From the NCBI GenBank assembly GCA_023957375.1, contig JAMLHB010000003.1:255830-319829 (forward strand): a stretch of 64,000 nt of DNA. Direction: 5' to 3'. Shown here piece after piece: positions 1 through 7,154 of this stretch. How positions within the stretch are numbered: the first letter of the stretch is position 1; each line of letters opens with the position of its first letter. The notes below the pieces were generated by a model. The model saw only the letters and a list, made by a program, of their open reading frames with translations. It did no database searches and was not told the DNA's origin. The translations under genes and the position numbers were made by a program. The DNA comes from Flavobacteriales bacterium (GTDB lineage: Bacteria; Bacteroidota; Bacteroidia; Flavobacteriales_F; PHOS-HE28).

Positions 1-45
1 GCGGAATGCGGATCTTCCTCACCGGCTCAGTAACTTAGCCCTGCG

Positions 46-336
46 ATGAGACTGCTGTATGTGAGCATCACCGATCCGAGCAAGGAAAAACTTGTCACGG
101 ACATCTTGCACGAGATAGAGGGTGTGGAAGTACGACGCGGTCCCATCAAAGTGGAACGACCGGCAGGGCGGACCACCAAAACGCCCGCAGCCAAACACGC
201 CAAGGCCATTAAGCCGATGACGCCAAACGAGAAGAAGTTCGTGAAGGGGCTTACCCGCGCGTTCAAAGAGATGGATGAGCATATCGCTGGCAAGCGGAAG
301 CTCAAGACGCTGAAAGAGGTGCTCGATGAGCTTTGA
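46..336 (+). CDS. Probable type II antitoxin of a RelE-like TA pair (copy 1)
   Basis: A 96-residue, strongly charged protein of no family I can name. It overlaps the following toxin gene by 11 nt, and the same overlap occurs in a paralogous pair at 23220-23829, so the two genes are co-translated as a module. The two antitoxins share the start (an L-L-x-V-x-I-T strand, then K-x-x-L-V and the HEIEGVEV-type helix) and the C-terminal half (KKFV/KQFV, a helix with E-M/V-x-D-H-x-A-GK, ending in L-N/D-EL). By analogy with type II systems the charged N-terminus would bind DNA and the C-terminal helix would neutralise the toxin; this is inference. A TAACTTAG box at 31-38, one base off TAnnTTTG, lies 7 nt before the ATG. 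Confidence 0.72.
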   Translation: MRLLYVSITDPSKEKLVTDILHEIEGVEVRRGPIKVERPAGRTTKTPAAKHAKAIKPMTPNEKKFVKGLTRAFKEMDEHIAGKRKLKTLKEVLDEL

Positions 337-655
337 GGTCGTGCCGATCCCCGAGTTCGTGAAGGAACTCAAAGGACTCGCGAAGAAGTACCGCTCACTG
401 AAAATGGAGATCGACGCACTTGGCGATGAACTTGCCAAGCATCCGCACATGGGAACTCCCATCGGTAGCGATTGCTACAAGATCCGCATAGCCATCAAGT
501 CCAAAGCCAAGGGAAAGTCGGGCGATGCGCGTGTGATCACATGCGTGGTGGCCGTGCGTGAGGAGGTGTACCTGCTGAGCATCTACGACAAGAGTGAACA
601 GGCTACGCTGACGGATAGGCGCTTGAAGGAGCTCTTGAAAATGGTGCCGCGCTGA
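326..655 (+). CDS. RelE/ParE-family toxin (copy 1)
   Basis: A 109-residue RelE-fold-like protein, a predicted ribosome-associated mRNA interferase or related toxin. Visible features are an N-terminal helix with F-x-K-E-L-K-x-L-A-K-K-Y, a central GTPIG turn followed by CYKIRIAIKSK, an ARVIT strand and the late YDKSE-x-ATLTD segment. All four are conserved in the paralogue at 23497-23829 (GTPIG, CYKVR, ARVIT, YDKSEKATLTD). The gene starts inside the antitoxin gene and ends 38 bp before a truncated DHFR-like gene. Family placement rests on size, gene order and motif layout; the exact RelE subfamily is unknown. Confidence 0.78.
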   Translation: MSFEVVPIPEFVKELKGLAKKYRSLKMEIDALGDELAKHPHMGTPIGSDCYKIRIAIKSKAKGKSGDARVITCVVAVREEVYLLSIYDKSEQATLTDRRLKELLKMVPR

Positions 656-693
656 CCGGCCACTGTGGAACCACACGAGCACTGGCCTCCATC

Positions 694-825
694 ATGCGCC
701 CTCTCCGCTTCTCCATCAACGTCACCTTGGACGGCTGTTACGACCACACCGTGGTGATCGCGGAGGAGGGCCTGCACCGCAATGCGGAAGCGTACATCGC
801 TGGGACCGATGCCATGCTGCTGGGC
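694..825 (+). pseudogene. 5' fragment of a dihydrofolate-reductase-family (RibD-like) gene
   Basis: The first 44 codons read as the start of the DHFR/RibD-C family protein common in Bacteroidota (INVTLDGCYDH near residues 8-18, then a GTDAMLLG segment where the family normally continues with R-V-T-Y-E). At codon 45 the reading passes without a stop into an IS66 accessory-protein-like sequence, so the ORF 694-1074 is a chimera and not a functional enzyme. The fragment keeps its start codon and has lost roughly three quarters of the gene. No intact copy is in this window. Confidence 0.7.
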
Positions 826-1014
826 CACGTGGCCGACCTCGAGCAAAGTGGAACGAGCCGTAGAGCGTACTGTGCCGAGCACGGCCTGAACGAGCAGACG
901 CTGGCCTACTGGATCAAGCGCAAGCGGCTGGACGGAGCTGCGGATAAGGACGGTTTCACGGCCGTGGAAGTGACCACGGCGGAGAACTTGGAGCTGCTCT
1001 ACCCAAACGGCGTA
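826..1014 (+). pseudogene. Fragment of an IS66-family TnpA-like accessory gene
   Basis: In frame with the DHFR remnant, the translation matches the small IS66 accessory protein TnpA: an L-E-Q-S-G-x-S helix, then AYCAEHGLNEQTLAYWIKR, a helix-turn-helix-like segment, then a late ELLYPNGVRL strand typical of the C-terminal part. The start and the last part are missing and there is no TnpB or TnpC nearby, so this is a relic of an insertion sequence. On the right it joins directly to an antisense aldehyde dehydrogenase fragment. Confidence 0.62.
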
Positions 1015-1130
1015 CGGCTGCTGCGGCACACGTTGGCCAGCGCTTTGCCATCGCTCCCTTTCGGCTGGGAGTAGCGTCCGCTTTTGGTGTGCGGGAACTT
1101 GCCACCGATGAAGTTCTTGTAGGTCTTCAT
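1014..1130 (-). pseudogene. 5' fragment of an aldehyde dehydrogenase gene (type b)
   Basis: Read on the minus strand from the ATG at 1130, about 39 codons resemble the N-terminus of a second ALDH type (MKTYKNFIGGKF, then SGRY, ending around ALANVCRSSR). The catalytic domain is absent. It faces the DHFR fragment, with an IS66 remnant between the two, so two truncated 5' gene ends converge on one insertion-sequence scar. It differs clearly from the ALDH at 8865-10346 and is not a copy of it. Confidence 0.6.
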
Positions 1131-1263
1131 CACGGGCAGGCGTGCTGTCTTACTGGTGGAACCATTGCCGTTCAGGGTCGTCTGCGCGATATTGGGCCTG
1201 GTCAGGGTCTTTGCCACGGGGCTGCTGGAGCAGCTAAAGCTAAGGCCCGGCCAGGTGTTGTTC

Positions 1264-2442
1264 TCAGCGTTGCACCATGAAGCGCAGCATGGTCCGCACC
1301 TCGAGCTGTTCAACCAACAACACATACAAGCCCTTTGGAAGCATGGACACATCCACGGTCCGCAGCAGGGGCCCGGTGGTAAGCACCGCTCCCAGCTCGT
1401 TCACAATGGTGTAGCTGCCCGACCCTTGCACATCCAGATGCAATTGGTCCTGTGCCGGGTTGGGGAAGAGCAAGTGTGTATTGAAGTGGTGCTCGATCGA
1501 TCCTGTTGTTATGTCCGGCAGAAAACGCCAGGTCTCGTCCAACACGGGCCATTGTCCGTTACCGCCCACGATGAAGGCGGCATTGCCCGTGCTGAAACTC
1601 GCTCCGTTCTTGCAGGCGTTCAACGGGAAGGCGCTCACGGGCAGCCAGCTATCGGCACCTACATCGTATCGGTGGAAGTCGTTCCAGTTCTGCGTGAAAT
1701 CCTGGCCGCCACCCACGTACGCATGCCCATCCACCACGAAGGCGTAACCATTACGCCGGTTGGTACTGCCGAGGTCGGCGCGTGGCTGCCAGGTGTCGGT
1801 GAGCGGATCAAAAGCGTGGAAGTCTCGGTATCGCACACCGCTGCTTTCGCCTGTGCCGATGTAGCCCTTGCCATCCACAGCGAAGCCGATGGCCCATCGT
1901 CGTGCGTTGCCGGGGAAATGCGTTTTCTGCATCCAAGTGTCCGTAACGGGATCGTAGGCGTGGAAGTCGTTGTAGTAGATGGCATTGCCCGCACCTGTGC
2001 CATAGTAGCCGATGCCATCCATGCTGAAGGCCACTCCGGCAAAGCGCGGTGGAGCGGGCAAGGATGCTTTCTGCTCCCATGTGTCGGTGGTCGGGTGGTA
2101 GGCCCACAGATCGTTGAAGAAGGTGGATGTGGAATTGTTCCAGCCACCCATCACATAGCCCGTGTCACCGATAGCGAACGCGCTGGCATACTGGCGAGCT
2201 CCGCCTGGTAGCGATGCCTTCTCCGTCCACGTGTCCAATGCGGGATCATACTCCCAAAGCTTGGCCGTGTTCTGGCTGGCATTGTATCCGGTGCAGACAT
2301 ATCCTTTGCCGCCCACGCTGAAAGCCGCCTGGGCATACCACTGGCCGGGATGATCGGCCACCGGGGCCCAGGTGCCTTGGGCGGTGCTGGCGATGGAAAG
2401 TAGGAGTGCGGGCGCGAAGAGAAGTGTATGGATGTGGGTCAT
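1264..2442 (-). CDS. Secreted Kelch-repeat beta-propeller with T9SS sorting domain
   Basis: A 392-residue exported protein. Residues 1-22 form a signal peptide (hydrophobic core ALLLSIAS, then TAQG). Residues 23-310 hold five to six Kelch-type blades of about 50 residues, each with a GYV/GY-x-G-G/T-G strand and an x-YDP-x-TDTW motif, which predicts a six-bladed propeller. From about residue 325 (LLFPNPAQDQLHLDV) to the end is a T9SS type A sorting domain with the usual PNPA start and a GLYVL strand near the end, so the protein should be exported across the outer membrane and attached or released. A glycan or protein-binding role is likely for the fold; the ligand is unknown. Confidence 0.88.
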   Translation of the reverse strand: MTHIHTLLFAPALLLSIASTAQGTWAPVADHPGQWYAQAAFSVGGKGYVCTGYNASQNTAKLWEYDPALDTWTEKASLPGGARQYASAFAIGDTGYVMGGWNNSTSTFFNDLWAYHPTTDTWEQKASLPAPPRFAGVAFSMDGIGYYGTGAGNAIYYNDFHAYDPVTDTWMQKTHFPGNARRWAIGFAVDGKGYIGTGESSGVRYRDFHAFDPLTDTWQPRADLGSTNRRNGYAFVVDGHAYVGGGQDFTQNWNDFHRYDVGADSWLPVSAFPLNACKNGASFSTGNAAFIVGGNGQWPVLDETWRFLPDITTGSIEHHFNTHLLFPNPAQDQLHLDVQGSGSYTIVNELGAVLTTGPLLRTVDVSMLPKGLYVLLVEQLEVRTMLRFMVQR

Positions 2443-2827
2443 GTGCAGCGGTAAACACGGGTACGAAGATCGTTCGATCCGCCAGCGGCTCGCCTTACGG
2501 CTGCTTCATCCTGCGCACGTTCCCCGCCGCGTCTAACCTCATTCCGGCGCTCGGCTGGGCCGAGTGCCCAATGCTTCGGCCCGCCTCCGGCGGGCTCATG
2601 CAATACGCTTCAAGCGGGAGTGTATACGCCGTGAAGCCGATCAATGCGAATGGAGGAAACGGCCGGAGGCCGAAAGGGAATATGGCACTCGGCGCAGCCG
2701 AGCGCCGGATGGGGGGGGACCTGAGGCTGGTCGGCCGAGAGAAGTTCGGCCCAGAGGCGGTGGCGATGCGGTATGAGCGGCGTTCTCAACCCTGATCACC
2801 ATGCACTTCCACAGACCGTCAAGTGGC
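2443..2827. other. Gene-free stretch with dispersed GC-rich repeat
   Basis: No credible gene is visible here. At 2661-2718 there is a GGCCGGAGGCCG segment followed by ACTCGGCGCAGCC and GCCGGATGGGGG, repeated imperfectly at 7065-7119. A further block at 2729-2790 (GCCGAGAGAAGTTCGGC, then GGTGGCGATGCG) resembles 3384-3440 downstream of the next TA module. Confidence 0.6.
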
Positions 2828-2835
2828 TATCTTTG
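2828..2835 (+). promoter_or_regulatory. Bacteroidota -7 element TATCTTTG
   Basis: Exact TAnnTTTG match, 4 nt before the ATG at 2840. Transcription should begin at or next to the start codon. Confidence 0.62.
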
Positions 2836-2839
2836 ACAC

Positions 2840-3040
2840 ATGCGCACAAAGGAACACACCGTAACCCGCAAGGCCTTGCTGCGAAGCGTGAAGGAGCTAC
2901 CGGAACAAGTGCCAGTGGATGAATTGATCGACCGTATTTTGTTGTTGAGCAAGATCGAGCGCGGGTTGGCGCAGTCGGCCAATGGCGAGGTGGTCTCCAC
3001 GGCTGAGGCCCACAAGCGGCTGCGTAAATGGTCGAAGTGA
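2840..3040 (+). CDS. Small antitoxin of a ParE-like TA module
   Basis: A 66-residue protein with a helical region (LLRSVKELPEQVPVDELIDRILLL) and a basic end (AHKRLRKWSK). Its last 13 nt overlap the following ParE-like toxin. Size, acidic helices and overlap fit the short antitoxins that precede ParE/RelE toxins in Bacteroidota. There is no recognisable DNA-binding fold, so whether it autoregulates is unknown. Confidence 0.75.
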   Translation: MRTKEHTVTRKALLRSVKELPEQVPVDELIDRILLLSKIERGLAQSANGEVVSTAEAHKRLRKWSK

Positions 3041-3345
3041 AGTGGACCACGGATGCCATCGCCGATATCGATGGCATTGCAACGTACATCGCACGTGATT
3101 CCCCCCGCAGCGCACAGGACATGGTGGAACGCTTCTTCGCTGCGGCCGACCAACTGGTGCCTCAACCGCGCAGGGGCAAGCCGGTACCGGAAACCAATCT
3201 CCCAACAGTGCGCGAACTGCTCGTGGGCAGCTACCGCCTGATCTACCATGTGGTCAGCGAGGAGCGCGTGGACGTGCTCGCAGTGCATCACCAGAAGAGG
3301 AGATCGCCAGGTACGATGATCCTGCGGCGCATGCGGAGGGGGTGA
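3028..3345 (+). CDS. parE: ParE/RelE-family toxin
   Basis: A 105-residue toxin of the RelE/ParE superfamily. It has a VKWTTDAIADIDGIATYIARDSP start (W-T-x-x-A, then a Y-I helix), a VERFFAAADQL second helix, the P-x-x-G-x-x-V-P-E turn, the RELLVGSYRLIYHV strand pair, and a C-terminal VLAVHHQKR strand. This order is classical for ParE (gyrase poison) and close RelE relatives; sequence alone does not separate the two targets. It is translated from within the end of the antitoxin gene. Confidence 0.88.
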   Translation: MVEVKWTTDAIADIDGIATYIARDSPRSAQDMVERFFAAADQLVPQPRRGKPVPETNLPTVRELLVGSYRLIYHVVSEERVDVLAVHHQKRRSPGTMILRRMRRG

Positions 3346-3588
3346 TTTGTGCTCGATGTTTGAGTGGACGTGAAGCTCTTGGGCTGAGAGGAATTTGCAT
3401 CGGGGTGGCGGCGATGCGCTACGTGGTGAAGCGGTCATAGCGATCAGGTGCCCCGCACGCACGGGTTGCCCAACGAGCGACCGGCCGTGGCATTCAACCT
3501 TTTGGAAAATACGGTGATCTACGGATTCGGCGCGCCGATGAAACCTCTTCATTTGCCCGTCCGATACAAGGCCGGAACCTTCACTACC

Positions 3589-4947
3589 ATGCACGCCCGA
3601 TATACCTCCATCGCCCTAACTGCCGCCCTCTTCATAAGCCATCCCGCCGCCCATGCCCAATGGCAGCCCGTGGGCATCCCCGCCTTCAGCGCCGGCATGG
3701 TGGACTATCCCGTAATGGCCATCGGCACGGACAACGCCCCCTGCATGGTCTTTTCGGATTGGACCAGTGCCAGCAAGCTCACCGCCATGAAGTACAGCGG
3801 TAGCAGTTGGCAGATCCTGGGCAACGCGGGCTTTTCCGCAGGCGGCGTGATGGACCCGACGCTGGCGATCAACGCGGCGGGCACGCCGTACGTGGCGTAC
3901 CGGGACATGGCGAACAGCCTGAAGATCACCGTGATGAAGCTCTCCGGGAGCAGTTGGGAGGTCGTGGGCTCCACAGGCCCCTCCTCCGCAGGCGGTGCCA
4001 AGCCCAGCCTGGCCTTCGGACCTGGCGATGTGCCGTATGTGGCTTTCGCGGACAATAGCTTCTCCAACAACGTGACGGTCAAGAAGTTCGAGGGCGGCAG
4101 TTGGATCGCGGTGGGCGCGGAAGGCTATTCGCCCATTTACGCGGCCCAGATCGCGCTGGCGTTCAACAGCACGGGCGTGCCGTATGTGGCCTACCACGGC
4201 AACTCAGCCGGGTGCCGGGTGGAGCGCTTCGTGAACGGCGCGTGGGAACTGGTGGGCAGCCTGGCCAACCTCTACGATGCACGCATCACCGATCTCTGTA
4301 TCAGCCCCGACGATGTGCCCTACATCGTGTACAACGACGTGGGCGACGACTTCCACGCCAAGGTGAAGAAGATGGACGGCGGGGACTGGACCCTGGTGGG
4401 CACGGCCGTTTCATCCGGTGATGAGAACCCCGAGGAGCTCTCCATGGCCTTGGACGGCGCAGGTGCGATCTATGTGGCCTACACGGACACGGACCTCGGC
4501 ATTCGCTCTACCGTGAAGAAGTTCAGCACCGGTAGCTGGCAGGCGGTAGGCAACATGGGTTTCACGGAACCCATGTCCAACTCGCTCAGCCTGGCCCTGG
4601 ACCAAGCGGGCACGCCGTACGTAGGCTTCAAGGATGCCGCCAACAACGCCTTCAAGACCACGGTGATGCGCTACGAGGACGGCACCAGCGGGGTCGCCTC
4701 CGAAGGCTCCGCCATGTCTTCCATCTTGATGGCACCCAACCCGGCGCAGGACCGCACCGAACTTTGGGGTTTGCCCTCAGGCGCAGTGATCACCCTGTTC
4801 GACCTGTTGGGCAACCAGGTCGCCTTACCCATACGGGCCACCAACAGGGCCACGCTGTCCACCGGACACCTCGCCGATGGGCTTTACTTGGTGAAGGTGC
4901 AGAGCCAAGGCCACAGCCGCAGCCTGCGGTTGAACATTGCGCGTTGA
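3589..4947 (+). CDS. Secreted repeat (beta-propeller-like) protein with T9SS sorting domain
   Basis: A 452-residue protein starting at the ATG at 3589, chosen because it begins a good signal peptide (MHARYTSIALTAALF, cleavage after AHA) whereas the longer frame from 3448 adds uncharacteristic sequence. The mature part has about seven repeats of about 50-55 residues with the pattern S-W-x-x-V/L-G-x-x-G-F, A-I/F-x-x-x-G-x-P-Y-V-A-Y/F, K-I/V-T-V-x-K, as in tectonin/sialidase-like propellers. A T9SS sorting domain starts near residue 375 (MAPNPAQDRTELW) and ends in GLYLVKV. It has the same architecture as the Kelch protein on the other strand at 1264-2442. Likely surface-exposed; substrate unknown. 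Confidence 0.85.
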   Translation: MHARYTSIALTAALFISHPAAHAQWQPVGIPAFSAGMVDYPVMAIGTDNAPCMVFSDWTSASKLTAMKYSGSSWQILGNAGFSAGGVMDPTLAINAAGTPYVAYRDMANSLKITVMKLSGSSWEVVGSTGPSSAGGAKPSLAFGPGDVPYVAFADNSFSNNVTVKKFEGGSWIAVGAEGYSPIYAAQIALAFNSTGVPYVAYHGNSAGCRVERFVNGAWELVGSLANLYDARITDLCISPDDVPYIVYNDVGDDFHAKVKKMDGGDWTLVGTAVSSGDENPEELSMALDGAGAIYVAYTDTDLGIRSTVKKFSTGSWQAVGNMGFTEPMSNSLSLALDQAGTPYVGFKDAANNAFKTTVMRYEDGTSGVASEGSAMSSILMAPNPAQDRTELWGLPSGAVITLFDLLGNQVALPIRATNRATLSTGHLADGLYLVKVQSQGHSRSLRLNIAR

Positions 4948-5040
4948 GCACCACCGTCGGCAAGAGCGAAGGCCCCGTCTTCGTTCCAATCGGCAATCAC
5001 TACTCCGGCGCAAGTGTGGAGTTGCGCCAGAGCTGGGTGA

Positions 5041-5337
5041 TCAATGGGGCCTGCCCCAACGCTGCGGGTCACGCTTGTTGTGGAATTCGCTGAAGATGAT
5101 GGTCCGATCGCCTTCCACGCGATAGATGATCCTGTACGGGAATACGAGCATCGTGACCTTTCGAAATCGGTAACGCCACAGGGGATAACCCTTGGGGCGT
5201 TGTTGCACGAAAGCGATATGCTCGTCCAACTCGGCGATGAAGCGCTCACCAGTGCCTTTTGATCGCACTTCGTACCAGTCATAAGCTTCCTGCGCTTCGT
5301 GAATGGCACGGTCCCGCCATTCCACCCTCATGCTCAT
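5041..5337 (-). CDS. RelE/ParE-family toxin
   Basis: A 98-residue toxin starting at the ATG at 5337, which overlaps the antitoxin stop as ATGA; an upstream in-frame ATG at 5385 is rejected for that reason. Motifs are the WRDRAIHEAQEAYDWYE first helix, a G-E-R-F-I-A-E-L-D second helix, P-x-G-Y-P-L-WRYRFRK, and FPYRIIYRVE followed by F-S-E-F-H. This is a standard ParE/RelE layout of the plasmid-stabilisation type. It ends in front of the convergent T9SS gene. Confidence 0.88.
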   Translation of the reverse strand: MSMRVEWRDRAIHEAQEAYDWYEVRSKGTGERFIAELDEHIAFVQQRPKGYPLWRYRFRKVTMLVFPYRIIYRVEGDRTIIFSEFHNKRDPQRWGRPH

Positions 5338-5582
5338 GCCTTCTTGCCCTTGCCGGCGCGGATCATCGCTTTGGTCTCTTCCCACGTATAGCTCTTCCCC
5401 TCACCTCGTTTGTACTCCTCGTAGCGCTCTTTCACGATGTTGTAGTGCTCGTCGGTGAGGCCGTCCGCGTCCTCTTCACCCTTGGCGGAACGGAACAACG
5501 CGGCCACCTGCTTCAGCAGGCTTTCATCGTTCGTGCGTAGCAGGCGCTCGATCAGTTCGAGTTTGAGGGATTCGGTGGACAT
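5334..5582 (-). CDS. Addiction module antitoxin
   Basis: An 82-residue protein, upstream of and overlapping the RelE/ParE toxin (ATGA). It has an N-terminal helix (LKLELIERLLRTNDESLLKQV) and a C-terminal part with YEEYKRGEGKSYTWEET and a basic tail. This matches the addiction-module component family of about 75-85 residues common in Bacteroidota. A TAACTTCG box lies about 17 nt before the ATG on the minus strand, one base off the -7 consensus. Confidence 0.8.
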   Translation of the reverse strand: MSTESLKLELIERLLRTNDESLLKQVAALFRSAKGEEDADGLTDEHYNIVKERYEEYKRGEGKSYTWEETKAMIRAGKGKKA

Positions 5583-5887
5583 GGGATCGACTTGCGTGAC
5601 GAAGTTAGGACAAGGGGCATTGCCAAGCCCGGGAGGGAGGAAGCCCGCCGGCCGGTAGGCAGATCATAGGTGAAACCGTGGACGATGAGGCGGGGCATGG
5701 GATTGGGCCTCAAGACACGAGCGTGGATGCTGGCGTAAGAGCGGTCCAGGGTGGGGCGGATCACAGATCCGCGCCAGCGGGGCAACCACTTTTGCCGGAA
5801 ATTGAAAAAAGTGCCAGGCATTTATATTTTTGCGTCAGATATTTGAAAATCGCCGACCACTTTTATACTTCTCATAAGGCATTGGCC
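5583..5887. other. Gene-free stretch with short palindrome
   Basis: No gene is visible. The stretch holds a GCGGATCACAGATCCGC palindrome near 5757-5773, of the kind found in dispersed intergenic repeats, and an AT-richer stretch (5800-5885) that is the likely promoter region of fic. Confidence 0.5.
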
Positions 5888-7018
5888 ATGAAGGACTTTC
5901 ACGCAGGACAGCTCGCCAAGACCCTTCAGGGGTACAGCGCCTTCCTGCCTGAACGCATCAACCGGGCTTACCAGCTGGACGACCCGAAAATCCAAGGATT
6001 GGTTGAGCAGGCCACCCTTAAACTGGGGACCCTGGATGCATTCGGTGAGCTGGTCCCCAACATCCGGCACTTCATCCGTTTGCACGTGGTGAAAGAGGCC
6101 ACGGTGAGCAGCCGGATCGAGGGCACCAAGACCAACATGCAGGAGGTGCTCATGGACGAGCGCAATGTGAACCCGGAGCGGCGGGACGATCGCCGCGAGG
6201 TGAACAACTACGTGACCGCCTTGATGCGGAGCTTGGCCCGCATGCCGGAGCTCCCGCTGTCGTCCCGCTTGCTGCGAGAAGCACACGGCATGTTGATGCA
6301 GGGCGTTCGCGGAGAAAAGAAGACGCCCGGGGAATTCCGCCGCAGCCAGAACTGGATTGGCGGGGCGAGCCTTGCCGATGCCTCTTTCATTCCACCGGTA
6401 TGGGAAGAGGTGAATCCGCTGATGGGCGACCTCGAACAATTCCTCCATAGCCGCGATACGCAACTGCCGCATGTGCTGAAGGCCGCCCTCGCGCACTACC
6501 AGTTCGAGACCATCCACCCGTTCCTGGACGGCAACGGCCGCATCGGCCGCCTGATGATCACGCTCTACTTCGTGCAGGCCGGCATCCTGAAGCAGCCGGT
6601 GCTCTACCTCTCCGACTTCTTCGAGCGGAACCGCACCGCGTACTACGACAACCTCACCCGCGTGCGCACGCACAACGACATCAACCAGTGGTTCCGTTTT
6701 TTCCTGGTGGGCGTGATCGAAACGGCGGACAAGGCCACCAACGGCCTGCGCGAGATCCTACGTTTGAAACAGGACTGCCTTGAACAGCGGATCCCCAACA
6801 TCGGCATCCGCAGCACCTCCGGGCCACGGCTCTTGGAGTATTTGTTCCAACAACCCGTGGTCAACGCCGAAATGGTCGCCGAAGCCATCGGCCAAACCTT
6901 GGCCTCGGCCTATAAGCTCATCGCCGCCTTCGAGAACGTGGGCATCCTGCGGGAGGCCACCGGCAACAAATGGGGCCGGATCTACCGGTTCGAGGAGTAC
7001 TTCAGGGTGTTCGAGTGA
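5888..7018 (+). CDS. fic: Fic family protein (class II, self-inhibited AMP transferase)
   Basis: A 376-residue Fic enzyme, predicted to transfer AMP from ATP to a target protein. The ATG at 5888 starts at MKDFHAG, the usual start of this subfamily; a longer frame from 5678 adds non-homologous sequence. Residues 1-75 are the Fic N-terminal domain. SSRIEG at 74-79 is the inhibitory (S/T)xxxE(G/N) motif, placing it in class II where the same chain restrains its active site. HPFLDGNGRIGR at 210-221 is the intact Fic catalytic motif. The C-terminus (320-376) looks like a winged helix, which could make it autoregulatory. There is no separate antitoxin gene. It may act together with the ATPase gene just downstream, though 136 bp and a repeat separate them. 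Confidence 0.93.
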   Translation: MKDFHAGQLAKTLQGYSAFLPERINRAYQLDDPKIQGLVEQATLKLGTLDAFGELVPNIRHFIRLHVVKEATVSSRIEGTKTNMQEVLMDERNVNPERRDDRREVNNYVTALMRSLARMPELPLSSRLLREAHGMLMQGVRGEKKTPGEFRRSQNWIGGASLADASFIPPVWEEVNPLMGDLEQFLHSRDTQLPHVLKAALAHYQFETIHPFLDGNGRIGRLMITLYFVQAGILKQPVLYLSDFFERNRTAYYDNLTRVRTHNDINQWFRFFLVGVIETADKATNGLREILRLKQDCLEQRIPNIGIRSTSGPRLLEYLFQQPVVNAEMVAEAIGQTLASAYKLIAAFENVGILREATGNKWGRIYRFEEYFRVFE

Positions 7019-7064
7019 GCGAGGATACCACTCCGGATGATCGCAGGCAACAGATCAACGATGT

Positions 7065-7119
7065 GGCCGGAGGCCGGGTTGAGGAGTCACTCGGCGCAGC
7101 CGGGTGCCGGATGGGGGGT
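7065..7119. repeat. Dispersed GC-rich repeat, second copy
   Basis: GGCCGGAGGCCG, then ACTCGGCGCAGCCG and TGCCGGATGGGGG, matching the copy at 2661-2718. It lies between fic and the next gene's promoter. Confidence 0.6.
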
Positions 7120-7126
7120 CGGAACC

Positions 7127-7134
7127 TACATTTG
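7127..7134 (+). promoter_or_regulatory. -7 element TACATTTG
   Basis: Exact TAnnTTTG match, 20 nt before the ATG at 7155. This supports the short start of the ATPase gene. Confidence 0.55.
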
Positions 7135-7154
7135 GAATCGAGGAATACGCCACG

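Noticed and set aside
694..1074. 126-codon frame as a novel DHFR/HTH fusion
   Set aside because: Each part is a truncated piece of a known family and the last 20 codons are antisense ALDH; it is better read as a scar.
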